Source of the DNA: Duganella sp. OV510
GTDB lineage: Bacteria > Pseudomonadota > Gammaproteobacteria > Burkholderiales > Burkholderiaceae_D
NCBI RefSeq assembly: GCF_900100205.1
Contig: NZ_FNEQ01000001.1
Location: forward strand, 620,001 to 684,000
Length of the DNA: 64,000 bases
Reading direction: 5' to 3'
Part shown: positions 45,268 through 53,445 of the stretch, one piece after another
How positions within the stretch are numbered: position 1 is the stretch's first letter
How the letters are laid out: each line of letters begins with the position of its first letter
Notes under the pieces: model-generated
The model's database searches: none
The model's input: only the letters and a program-made list of their open reading frames with translations
What the model was told of the DNA's origin: nothing
Translations under genes and position numbers: made by a program

Positions 45268-46017
45268 GTGATCAAGCCAATTTTCGCCACCGCCCTGCTC
45301 GCACTGAGCGCGGCAGCTTTTGTACCCGCCACTGCGTCCGCGCAGGTCGGCGTCAGCATCGTGATCGGCAACGCACCGCCACCTCCACGCTTTGAAAGCA
45401 TCCCTGCACCGCGCCGTGGCTACGTCTGGGCACCAGGCTACTGGAACTGGGATGGCCACCGCCACAACTGGGCTGGCGGCCACTGGGAACGCGAACGGCC
45501 AGGCAATTACTGGCGCCAGGCGGAATGGGTACGTGACGGCGGCAGTTGGCGCTTTGCCCCTGGCGGCTGGATCGTCAGCGGCGGCCCGACCCGGGTGGAC
45601 TACATTACCGTTGCTCCGCCAGCACCGCGTTATGAACGCATTCCCGCGCCACGTTCAGGCTATGTCTGGTCGCCCGGCTATTGGGACTGGCGCGGCAATC
45701 GTCACGAATGGGTAGGCGGCAACTGGATCGCGTCGCGTCCAGGCTATGTCTACCAGCAGCCGCGCTGGGAGCAGCGTGACGGTCACTGGTATCGCCAGGA
45801 AGCACGCTGGAACCGTGGCCCGAACGGCGACCGCGATCATGACGGCATCCCGAACCGCTACGACCGTCACGACAACCGTGGCGACCATCGCGGCGACAAC
45901 CGTGGACGCGGAGACCGCGACCACGACGGTGTCCCCAACCGCTATGACCGCGACCGCGATGGCGACGGCGTCCCGAACCGCTACGACCACCATCCTGACA
46001 ACCGCCGCCGCGATTAA
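45268..46017 (+). CDS. WxGxW-repeat envelope protein with Asp-rich tail
   Basis: GTG at 45268 is the likely start: GGAGGA ends 7 bp before it and the signal peptide (IKPIFATALLALSAAAF) begins there. An ATG at 45214 would add 18 polar residues. The 249-residue protein has two copies of an aromatic repeat (PAPRRGYVWAPGYWNW and PAPRSGYVWSPGYWDW, each followed by H-x-W-x-GG-x-W) of the YXWXPGY family. The tail has three DHDG(I/V)PNRYD-type units resembling calcium-binding thrombospondin type 3 loops. Probably a cell-envelope protein; exact role unknown. Confidence 0.82.
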   Translation: MIKPIFATALLALSAAAFVPATASAQVGVSIVIGNAPPPPRFESIPAPRRGYVWAPGYWNWDGHRHNWAGGHWERERPGNYWRQAEWVRDGGSWRFAPGGWIVSGGPTRVDYITVAPPAPRYERIPAPRSGYVWSPGYWDWRGNRHEWVGGNWIASRPGYVYQQPRWEQRDGHWYRQEARWNRGPNGDRDHDGIPNRYDRHDNRGDHRGDNRGRGDRDHDGVPNRYDRDRDGDGVPNRYDHHPDNRRRD

Positions 46018-46679
46018 TGGACAACTCCGAGTTTGAAATGCTGGCCACGGCCGCCTTCAAGGGCGAGCGCGTGGCCGCGCGCCGGTTGGCGGCACGCACG
46101 CAAGTCAGCGAAGCACAGGCGCTGTTGCAGGTACTGTCCCTGGCGGCTGGCGCGCTGGGACTGGCGCAACTGCTGGCCGAACGCCAGGCGCTGCGCCAGC
46201 GCGACGAAGAGCGCCGCGCCGGCCGGCAAGCCGACGCCGCGCACAAGCTGGCGCAGCGCAAGGCCGGCATGCAAGCAACGGCCGCTTGGCGTGGCTGGTT
46301 CGATGGTTCGGCCCACCCGAATCCCGGCCGGATCGGCATCGGCGCGCTGCTCTGCGGGCCGGATGGCCAGCGCGTGGAAATCAGCCGCCGCGCCGGGCAT
46401 GGCAACAGCAGCGAAGCGGAATACCTGGCCCTGACGGCGCTACTGGAAGCAGCACGGGAAATGGGCGCAACCGAACTGGCCGTGCATGGCGACAGCCAGG
46501 TAGTCATCAATGATGTGAATCTGTACGCGGCGCGTGGCGCCAAGGGACTGGAAGAACATCGTGCGCGCGTGATGGCGCTGATGGCGGCACTGGGCGCCGT
46601 GAACCTGCGCTGGGTGCCGCGTCACCGCAATGGCGACGCCGACCGCCTGTCGCAACAGGCGATCGGCCAGCCGGATTAA
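46017..46679 (+). CDS. RNase HI-like protein
   Basis: A 220-residue protein. The first 95 residues are an Ala/Arg/Gln-rich helical extension. The rest is an RNase H fold: WFDGSAHPNPG (Asp), SSEAEYLALTALLEA (Glu), AVHGDSQVVINDV (Asp) and WVPRHRNGDADRLSQQA (final His-x-x-x-x-Asp). All catalytic carboxylates are present, so it should cut RNA in RNA-DNA hybrids. It is the non-RnhA type with an N-terminal extension. TAATG overlap couples it to the WxGxW gene; this may be proximity only. Confidence 0.88.
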   Translation: MDNSEFEMLATAAFKGERVAARRLAARTQVSEAQALLQVLSLAAGALGLAQLLAERQALRQRDEERRAGRQADAAHKLAQRKAGMQATAAWRGWFDGSAHPNPGRIGIGALLCGPDGQRVEISRRAGHGNSSEAEYLALTALLEAAREMGATELAVHGDSQVVINDVNLYAARGAKGLEEHRARVMALMAALGAVNLRWVPRHRNGDADRLSQQAIGQPD

Positions 46680-48280
46680 CGGGCGATCTGCAGCGGCGAG
46701 CGCGTGGTGCGTGCGTGTTGCAGGCGCGGCGTGCCATCCACCTTGAAGACACTCACCGCCTGTGCCAGCGCGGCGGCCTGCTGCTGCATCGATTCCGCAG
46801 CGGCTGCAGCCTGTTCGACCAGCGCGGCGTTCTGCTGCGTCACCGCGTCCATCGAACCGATCGCGTGATTGACTTCGTTGATGCCGGCGCTTTGCTCGCT
46901 GCTGGCGGCGGTGATTTCCGAAATCATGTCGCTGACTTTGTGCACGCTGGCGACGATTTCGTCCATCGTGGTGCCGGCATCGGCCACCAGCTTGCTGCCC
47001 TGGTTGACCTTCTCGACCGAGTCGCCGATCAGCGCCTTGATTTCCTTGGCAGCCGAGGCGGAACGCTGCGCCAGGTTGCGCACTTCCGACGCCACCACCG
47101 CGAAGCCACGGCCTTGCTCACCGGCGCGCGCCGCTTCAACGGCGGCATTCAGCGCCAGGATGTTGGTCTGGAAGGCGATACCGTCAATCACCGAAATGAT
47201 GTCGACAATCTTGCTGGACGACTGGTTGATCGAATCCATCGTGCCCACCACTTCCGCCACCACGGCGCCGCCCTTGACAGCAACCTGCGCCGCCGATGCG
47301 GCCAGCTGGTTGGCCTGGCGGGCGTTGTCGGCATTGTGCTTGACGGTGGACGTCAGTTCTTCCATCGACGACGCGGTTTCCTCCAGCGCGCCCGCCTGTT
47401 GCTCGGTGCGGCGCGACAGATCCTGATTACCCTGGGCGATTTCGGTCGACGAGGTGGTAATGTGATCAGTGCCGACACGTACTTCGGTAACGATGTTCAG
47501 CAGGCTGGCGTTCATTTCCTTCAGCGCCGACAGCAGCTGGCCGGTTTCGTCCTTGGCGCTGTCGTCGATATGGCCGGTCAGGTCGCCGCTGGCGACGCGG
47601 CGCGCGGCCGTCACCGCTTGCTGCAGCGGACGGACGATGCCGGTGGTCAGCAGCCAGGCGCTGGTCAGGCCGAACACCAGCACCAGCGCGGCCAGCACGA
47701 ACAGCAGGTGACGGCTGCTGGTGGCGACATCGTCGATGTGGGCGGCGCTGGCGTCGATCTTCGCACGCTGCATTTTCAGCAGTTCGACGATCAGTTCCTG
47801 ATACTTGGCGGTGCCAGGCCGGAAAACGGTTTCAAAAATCTTCGTGGCTTCATCCAGTTCGCCGGCGGTCTTCAGCTTGTTGATCTGGTCGCGCGAAGAC
47901 AGGTACACTTTACGCTGCGCGCCGATGCGGGTGAACAGTTCCTTCTCGTCGGCGTCGGTGATCAGGCCTTCGATTTTCTTCTGCAGTTCCGAGGAAGCGG
48001 CCGACGAGGCCTTGGACTCTTCGGCGAAGTAGGTGCCGAGCGACGGATCGCTGCTGCGTGCGATCGCGGTGGTGCGGCGGATGCCGCTATCGATCTTGCC
48101 CGACCAGTCGGAGATCATGCGCTCCTTGGCCAGTGGCACCTGCATCATTTCGCTGGTGGCCGAGGCCACGCCTTGCAGACGCCATACGCCGATGCCGGTA
48201 ATCAGCATCGCAAACGCCAGGATGATTGTGAAGCCCAACGCCAGGCGTTTTCCGATACTGATATTCGCCAACATATTCAT
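46676..48280 (-). CDS. Methyl-accepting chemotaxis protein
   Basis: A 534-residue chemoreceptor. TM1 lies at about 10-30, a four-helix-bundle sensor at about 34-190 (4HB_MCP type; TSEMMQVPLAKERMISDW), TM2 at about 191-213, then HAMP and a signalling domain. The tip VIDGIAFQTNILALNAAVEAA (partly) and EVRNLAQRSASAAKEIK are diagnostic. Methylation helices flank it. The C-terminus has no NWETF pentapeptide, so it relies on other receptors for adaptation enzymes. It lies downstream of a CheW gene on the same strand. Confidence 0.95.
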   Translation of the reverse strand: MNMLANISIGKRLALGFTIILAFAMLITGIGVWRLQGVASATSEMMQVPLAKERMISDWSGKIDSGIRRTTAIARSSDPSLGTYFAEESKASSAASSELQKKIEGLITDADEKELFTRIGAQRKVYLSSRDQINKLKTAGELDEATKIFETVFRPGTAKYQELIVELLKMQRAKIDASAAHIDDVATSSRHLLFVLAALVLVFGLTSAWLLTTGIVRPLQQAVTAARRVASGDLTGHIDDSAKDETGQLLSALKEMNASLLNIVTEVRVGTDHITTSSTEIAQGNQDLSRRTEQQAGALEETASSMEELTSTVKHNADNARQANQLAASAAQVAVKGGAVVAEVVGTMDSINQSSSKIVDIISVIDGIAFQTNILALNAAVEAARAGEQGRGFAVVASEVRNLAQRSASAAKEIKALIGDSVEKVNQGSKLVADAGTTMDEIVASVHKVSDMISEITAASSEQSAGINEVNHAIGSMDAVTQQNAALVEQAAAAAESMQQQAAALAQAVSVFKVDGTPRLQHARTTRSPLQIAR

Positions 48281-48364
48281 TCTTGCACCTACCTCTCAGA
48301 GTAAACCAAAAACAAAACTACGGCATCAGCATCGGGTCTTGCCCGTTGTGATGGTGGCTGGCGC

Positions 48365-48859
48365 TTATGCCGCCAGCGCCGTGCTCTCGATCAGCCCCAT
48401 ATCGGCGCTGGACATCAGCTTGTCGATGTCGACCAGGATCAGCATGCGCTCTTCAATCGTGCCCAGGCCGACAATGTGGTCGGTGTTCAGCGCCGAGCCG
48501 ATTTCCGGTGCTGGCTTGATCTGCTCCGGCGCCAGCGTGGTCACGTCCGACACGCGGTCCACCACCATGCCGACCACGCGGTGGCCGATGTTCAGGATGA
48601 TGACGACGGTGAACTGGTCATAGGTTGGCGCGCCCAGGTTGAACTTGATGCGCATGTCGACGATCGGCACGATGATGCCGCGCAGGTTGACCACGCCCTT
48701 GACGAATCCCGGGGCGTTGGCGATGCGCGTCGGCGTTTCGTAGCTGCGGATCTCGCTGACTTTCTGGATGTCGATGCCATACTCTTCCTGACCCAGGGTA
48801 AAGGCCAGGTACTCGCCAGCGGTATTTGCCGAGGCGTTGAGTTCGCTTACGTTGGACAT
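48365..48859 (-). CDS. Chemotaxis coupling protein CheW
   Basis: A 164-residue CheW: EYLAFTLGQEEYGIDIQKV, then NLRGIIVPIVDMRIKF and a closing ILVDIDKLMSS. It couples chemoreceptors to CheA at the inner membrane. The receptor gene follows 84 bp downstream, so the pair may be co-transcribed. No CheA is present in the window, so it feeds a complex encoded elsewhere. Confidence 0.95.
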   Translation of the reverse strand: MSNVSELNASANTAGEYLAFTLGQEEYGIDIQKVSEIRSYETPTRIANAPGFVKGVVNLRGIIVPIVDMRIKFNLGAPTYDQFTVVIILNIGHRVVGMVVDRVSDVTTLAPEQIKPAPEIGSALNTDHIVGLGTIEERMLILVDIDKLMSSADMGLIESTALAA

Positions 48860-49058
48860 AGGTTTTCCTTCATTGCTAAAGTGACTGACCGTAATGTTAC
48901 CTCAAGTCAAGATGCATAGCACCAGTTAAATGCGCTCGGGCAACAAAATAAACTTATTGCAATTACCAGATTGACCATTAAATCATCCTTTTGCCTCTGC
49001 ACAAGGCCACTACTAGCATGTATGATTTGCCACAAACCGCCGATTTTCAGGGAGACAG

Positions 49059-49718
49059 ATGAATAGCTTGCTTACTGGCTGGCACCCGCGCCTGGTCGCC
49101 CTTGCCGCCGCTGCGCAGGGCACGGATGGCGCCCATGACACCAACCATTTGCACCGCGTCTGGCGCAACGCCAGCCTGCTGCTGGACGACTATCCCGAGG
49201 CCGACGCGCTGGTGGTGCTGGCCGGTTGCTACCTGCACGACCTGGTCAACCTGTCCAAGAACGATCCCGAACGCCATTTGGCCTCGCGCAAGGCGGCGCT
49301 GCTGGCCAGCCGCCAGCTGGCCGAACTGGACTTCCCGCCGAACAAGCTGGCGGCCGTCGCCCACGCCATCGAAAGCCACAGTTTTTCCGCCGGCATTCGC
49401 CCGGAGACCATCGAAGCCAAGATCGTGCAGGACGCCGACCGCCTCGACGCGCTGGGCGCGGTCGGCCTGGCGCGCCTGTTCTATACCGCCGGCCGCATGG
49501 ATTCGGCGCTGGCGCACCCGGACGATCCGATGGCGCTGCACCGCGACCTGAATGACAAGGCCTATGCGCTGGACCACATCGACACCAAGCTGGCCACCCT
49601 GCCCGGCAAGATGCAGACCGCCGCCGGCCGCCGGCTGGGCGAAGCCCGCATGCAGGAGCTGATCGCCTTCCGCGACAACTTCATCGCCGAATGGGCCGCC
49701 AGCCCGGCCACGCCGTAA
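49059..49718 (+). CDS. HD-domain phosphohydrolase, YedJ-like
   Basis: A 219-residue HD protein with GGAGA before the ATG. Metal ligands: HDTNHLHRVW (His), YLHDLVNLSK (His-Asp) and IVQDADRLDALGAVG (Asp). LAHPDD and YALDHIDTKLATLP follow as in YedJ/YpgQ-like enzymes, some of which hydrolyse nucleotides. It lies 15 bp ahead of the MFS gene. Confidence 0.9.
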   Translation: MNSLLTGWHPRLVALAAAAQGTDGAHDTNHLHRVWRNASLLLDDYPEADALVVLAGCYLHDLVNLSKNDPERHLASRKAALLASRQLAELDFPPNKLAAVAHAIESHSFSAGIRPETIEAKIVQDADRLDALGAVGLARLFYTAGRMDSALAHPDDPMALHRDLNDKAYALDHIDTKLATLPGKMQTAAGRRLGEARMQELIAFRDNFIAEWAASPATP

Positions 49719-49733
49719 CCTTCCCGAGCACCC

Positions 49734-50963
49734 ATGAGCACAACTGATTCTGCAGCACCGCAGGGCAATCTGAATTTTGTACTGATCAGCGTTTTCATCG
49801 ACATGCTGGGCATTGGCCTGATTGTGCCGGTGCTGCCGGTGCTGGTGGGCGAGTTCACCGGCACGCGTGAAGGCCAGGCCTATTGGTACGGCATGATGGG
49901 CGCTGTCTTCGGCCTGATGCAATTCCTGTTCATGCCGATGCTGGGCGCGATCAGCGACCGTATCGGCCGCCGCCCGGTGCTGCTGTACTCCATGGCCGGC
50001 ATGTGCATCAACTTCCTCACCACCGCATGGGCGCCCAACCTGGCCTGGCTGTTCCTCGGCCGGGTGATCGGCGGCATGTCGTCGGCCAGCATGTCGGTGG
50101 CGTCGGCCTATGCGTCGGATATCTCGACGCCGGAGAACCGCGCCAAAAGCTTTGGCAAGATCGGCGCCGCCTTTGGCCTGGGCTTCATCTGCGGGCCGAT
50201 GCTGGGTGGCTTGCTGGGCACCGTCGACCTGCACCTGCCGTTCTATGTCGCCGGTGCGCTGTCGGCCGCCAATTTCGTCTACGGCTATTTCGTCGTGCCG
50301 GAGTCGCTGCCGGCATCGCGCCGCGCGCCGTTCACATTATCCAAACTGAATCCATTGGCGGCAATCGGCAAGCTGGCGCGCCGTACCGACATCCGTGGCC
50401 TGATCGTCACCTACACGCTGGTGACGCTGGCAGCGATGATGCTGCAAACCACCTGGGTGTTGTACACCACCTTCCGCTTCAACTGGACGCCCGGCCAGAA
50501 TGGCGCTGCGCTGTTCTGCGTCGGCCTGACGGCGGCCGTGGTGCAGGCCGGCCTGCTCGGCATATTGATCAAGCGCTTCGGCGAGGTGCGGCTATCGGTG
50601 CTGGGTTTGGTCTCGGGCGCCATCACCTACCTGCTGTATGGCCTGGCGACGCAAGGCTGGATGATGTATGTGCTAATTGTCTGCAATGTGCTGTCGTTTG
50701 CCATCGGACCGGCGTTGCAAAGCATCGTCTCCAAGAGCACGCCGTCCAATGAACAGGGCGAGTTGATGGGCTCCCTGCAATCGATCAGCAGCGTGGGCGT
50801 GATCATCATGCCGCTGCTGGGCTCCGCGATTCTGGGTGAAGTCAGCCACCTGGCATCCGACGACTGGCGCGTGGGCAGCACCTTCTACCTGTGCGCCATC
50901 ATGCAGGCGGTGGCCATCCTCGTCGCGCGCAACTACTTCCGCAAGCATGAGGTGCCGGCATGA
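49734..50963 (+). CDS. MFS exporter, TetA/DHA1-like
   Basis: A 409-residue, 12-helix transporter. The helix 2-3 motif A is GAISDRIGRRPVLLYS, and the early FIDMLGIGLIVPVLPVL is characteristic of TetA-type drug:proton antiporters. The helix-5 motif is AAFGLGFICGPMLGG. It overlaps the solute-binding protein gene by ATGA. Tetracycline or other drug specificity cannot be inferred. Confidence 0.92.
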   Translation: MSTTDSAAPQGNLNFVLISVFIDMLGIGLIVPVLPVLVGEFTGTREGQAYWYGMMGAVFGLMQFLFMPMLGAISDRIGRRPVLLYSMAGMCINFLTTAWAPNLAWLFLGRVIGGMSSASMSVASAYASDISTPENRAKSFGKIGAAFGLGFICGPMLGGLLGTVDLHLPFYVAGALSAANFVYGYFVVPESLPASRRAPFTLSKLNPLAAIGKLARRTDIRGLIVTYTLVTLAAMMLQTTWVLYTTFRFNWTPGQNGAALFCVGLTAAVVQAGLLGILIKRFGEVRLSVLGLVSGAITYLLYGLATQGWMMYVLIVCNVLSFAIGPALQSIVSKSTPSNEQGELMGSLQSISSVGVIIMPLLGSAILGEVSHLASDDWRVGSTFYLCAIMQAVAILVARNYFRKHEVPA

Positions 50964-51763
50964 CGCCGCGCGTGCTGATGGCGGCCTGTCTTGCCGTCGT
51001 CGCAGCACATGCCGGCGCCACCTGCTCGCGCGATATCGCGGCGCCGGTGTCGTCCAACGGCGCCAGCGTGATGATCGATGGCGAGCAGGTAAAAGGGATT
51101 TATCCGGACGTCCTGCGCAGCATAGGCGCCAAAACCGGCTGCAACATCGTCTTCTCGGTGGTGCCGCGCGCGCGCCAGGTGGCGCTGTTCAACACCGGCA
51201 AAGCGGACGTGCTGGCGCCGGCGTCGCGCACGCCGGGTCGCGACCAGTCAGGCACCTTTATCCCGATGATTAATCATCGCGCGATGCTGATTTCAGTGAA
51301 CAATGGCCGCGCGCCCATCACCAGCGCGCAGGACCTGCTGTCCCGCAAGGAGTTGCGCGTGGCTGTGGTGCGCGGCTTCGACTACGGCGAGCATTACACC
51401 ACGCTGACCACCGAACTGCAAAAGCAGGGCCGCCTGTTCGTCGAAGTCGACGTGCTTGCGGTCGCGCGCCTGCTGCACGCCGGCTCGGCCGACGTCACCA
51501 TCATGGGACCGACGCTGATGGCCGGCGCGATCCGCCGCGAGTCGCGCGTGCACGGCTTGCAGGAAAAGCTGAAGGCCGAGGCGATTCCGGAACTGCCGTG
51601 GATACAGAGCGGCGCCTACCTGTCCAATGCACTCAAGCCGGAAGACCAGGCCATCCTGCGCGAGGCGCTGGAAAAGGCCGGCAAATCCAACCAGATCATG
51701 GAAGGCTACCTGCGCTATTTCCGCGCGGACGTGCTGACCGACAGCGTACGCCCGCGCCCTTAG
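50960..51763 (+). CDS. Periplasmic solute-binding-like protein
   Basis: A 267-residue SBP_bac_3-type protein with a signal peptide (VLMAACLAVVAAHAGA). The domain runs through GIYPDVLRSIGAKTGCNIVF, LLSRKELRVAVVRGFDYGEH and EAIPELPWIQSGAYLS. Such proteins bind amino acids or similar solutes, but no ABC transporter is adjacent. It overlaps the MFS gene by 4 nt, an unusual pairing. Confidence 0.85.
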   Translation: MTPRVLMAACLAVVAAHAGATCSRDIAAPVSSNGASVMIDGEQVKGIYPDVLRSIGAKTGCNIVFSVVPRARQVALFNTGKADVLAPASRTPGRDQSGTFIPMINHRAMLISVNNGRAPITSAQDLLSRKELRVAVVRGFDYGEHYTTLTTELQKQGRLFVEVDVLAVARLLHAGSADVTIMGPTLMAGAIRRESRVHGLQEKLKAEAIPELPWIQSGAYLSNALKPEDQAILREALEKAGKSNQIMEGYLRYFRADVLTDSVRPRP

Positions 51764-51765
51764 CG

Positions 51766-52605
51766 CTAAAGTGCCGCCAACTGGCCGATGAACCGGCAAT
51801 ATGCCGGCTGCACGACCGTAGACGACAGCACATCGTTGTGGCCGGCGCCTGGCGCCAGCACCATCTGCTTGGCGGTGGACGGCAGCGCCGCGTACACCTG
51901 GCGCGCCAGACGCGGCGGCGTCACGCCATCCTCCTCGCCTTCCAGCACCAGCGCCGGCCCGGCATACGCCGACACCGCAGCCACATTGTCGATGTCCTGC
52001 AATTCGGGACTGACCTGCAAGCGTACGAACGGCCATGCATACCACGGCAGCATGGCGTTGGCCCAGTCGCGCGCGTTGGTGGTGGTCGATTCGAGGATCA
52101 GGCCACGTGCGGCGGGGCGCTGCTGCGCCACGTAAGCCGCCACAAAGCTGCCAAGCGACTGGCCATGCAAGACCACCCTTCCTGGACGCCTGGCGTTGAC
52201 GTCGTCGAATATCCGCAGCGCGTCCTGCTTCAGCGCGGCGATGCTCGGCTCCCCTTTGCTGCGGCCATAACCGCGATAATCAAAGATGGTGACATCGGCG
52301 CCGCACGGCGCAACAGCGTCCAGCACCTTGGCGCCATGTTCGTCGAGATGAAAGGCATTACCGCCAAAGTAAAGCACAGTCAGCGCATTGCCAGGGCGGC
52401 TGGCGACGACACCACGCAATTCCGCACCATTCACCGGCAATGCCTGCACATCCAGTTTCCAGGCCGGTGCACTGGCCTGGTCGAGATGCCGGGTGCGCGG
52501 CGGATCTTCCGCCCGGTCTGCGCGCAGCACATTGCGCTCCCCCACCTGCACTGCACAGCCCGACAAACACAGCACCACAGCTACCGCAAACCACATGCTT
52601 TTCAT
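51766..52605 (-). CDS. Alpha/beta-hydrolase lipoprotein
   Basis: A 279-residue protein with a lipoprotein signal (FAVAVVLCLSGCAV). The nucleophile Ser lies in VLHGQSLGSFVAAY, the acid loop in VLEGEEDGVTPP and the catalytic His in GAGHND. FDYRGYGRSKGEPS completes a BEM46/YqiA-like fold. Substrate unknown. It is convergent with the solute-binding protein, with 2 bp between the stops. Confidence 0.9.
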   Translation of the reverse strand: MKSMWFAVAVVLCLSGCAVQVGERNVLRADRAEDPPRTRHLDQASAPAWKLDVQALPVNGAELRGVVASRPGNALTVLYFGGNAFHLDEHGAKVLDAVAPCGADVTIFDYRGYGRSKGEPSIAALKQDALRIFDDVNARRPGRVVLHGQSLGSFVAAYVAQQRPAARGLILESTTTNARDWANAMLPWYAWPFVRLQVSPELQDIDNVAAVSAYAGPALVLEGEEDGVTPPRLARQVYAALPSTAKQMVLAPGAGHNDVLSSTVVQPAYCRFIGQLAAL

Positions 52606-52681
52606 GCCCAGCTCCCGTTTTTAAATGTACAATTCAATATACAACAGCAAAAACTTACTGTAAAACGATAAATTCATAAGC

Positions 52682-53203
52682 ATGAAAATTTCTCTGATCC
52701 GCATCTTTCTGTGGCTATGCGTTGTCGTCCAGGCGACCTTTTTCTTTTTTGCCTGGACCAGCTTCACGCCGGATATCGGCATCGTGAGTATTGAAATTAC
52801 CGGCGAAGGTGTCAGCAGCGCGGCCAGATTGGCAATGTCCGCCCAGCAGCGCGCAATCGGCGCGACACTGGCCGCCGTGCCCTTGCTGGTGTTGGCATAT
52901 GGTTTGTGGCGGCTGGACCGGTTGTTGTTGAACTTCCGTCGCCGTGATTTGTTCACGCCGCAGTCCATCGGCCATCTGCGCGCGTTTGCCGGCGCCACGC
53001 TGGCTTCGACGTTGCTGACGATCGCCGAGCCGCCGCTGCGTGCCCTTGCCTTCTGGCTGCTGGCCGGCGGCGAGCGCCATATGTCGGCCGGGGTCCGTTC
53101 GGAGCAGTTGATACTGCTGCTGGTGTGCAGCCTGTTTTACCTGGTCACGCGCCTGATGCAGGAAGGCAGCCGGCTGGCAGCCGAGAACGAGGCCTTCATC
53201 TGA
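52682..53203 (+). CDS. DUF2975 membrane protein
   Basis: A 173-residue protein with four predicted helices (about 10-30, 58-78, 100-122 and 138-157) and the central element LDRLLLNFRRRDLFTPQSIGH typical of DUF2975. Its stop TGA overlaps the ATG of the small XRE regulator, and the two genes normally occur together. The function of the pair is not established; the membrane protein may control the regulator. Confidence 0.88.
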   Translation: MKISLIRIFLWLCVVVQATFFFFAWTSFTPDIGIVSIEITGEGVSSAARLAMSAQQRAIGATLAAVPLLVLAYGLWRLDRLLLNFRRRDLFTPQSIGHLRAFAGATLASTLLTIAEPPLRALAFWLLAGGERHMSAGVRSEQLILLLVCSLFYLVTRLMQEGSRLAAENEAFI

Positions 53204-53445
53204 TGGCCATCGTTATCAATCTCGACCTGATGCTGGCCAAGCGCAAGGTCAAATCGCGCGAGCTGGCTGCGTATGTGGGCATCACCGAGCAGAACCTGTC
53301 GCTGCTCAAATCCGGCAAGGTCAAGGGCATACGCTTTGCCACGCTGGAGAAAATCTGCGAACGCCTCGAATGCCAGCCTGGCGACATCCTGGAGCGCACA
53401 GCGGACCAGGATGTCGATGGCGGCGAGGCGGAAGCGACGCTGTAG
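53203..53445 (+). CDS. Small XRE-family regulator, YozG-like
   Basis: An 80-residue helix-turn-helix protein: NLDLMLAKRKVKSRELAAYV, GITEQNLSLLKSGKVKGIRF and TLEKICERLECQPGDILE. This is the Cro/CI-like HTH_26 form that partners DUF2975. The TGATG overlap couples translation. It is convergent with the CocE-like hydrolase gene. Confidence 0.92.
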   Translation: MAIVINLDLMLAKRKVKSRELAAYVGITEQNLSLLKSGKVKGIRFATLEKICERLECQPGDILERTADQDVDGGEAEATL

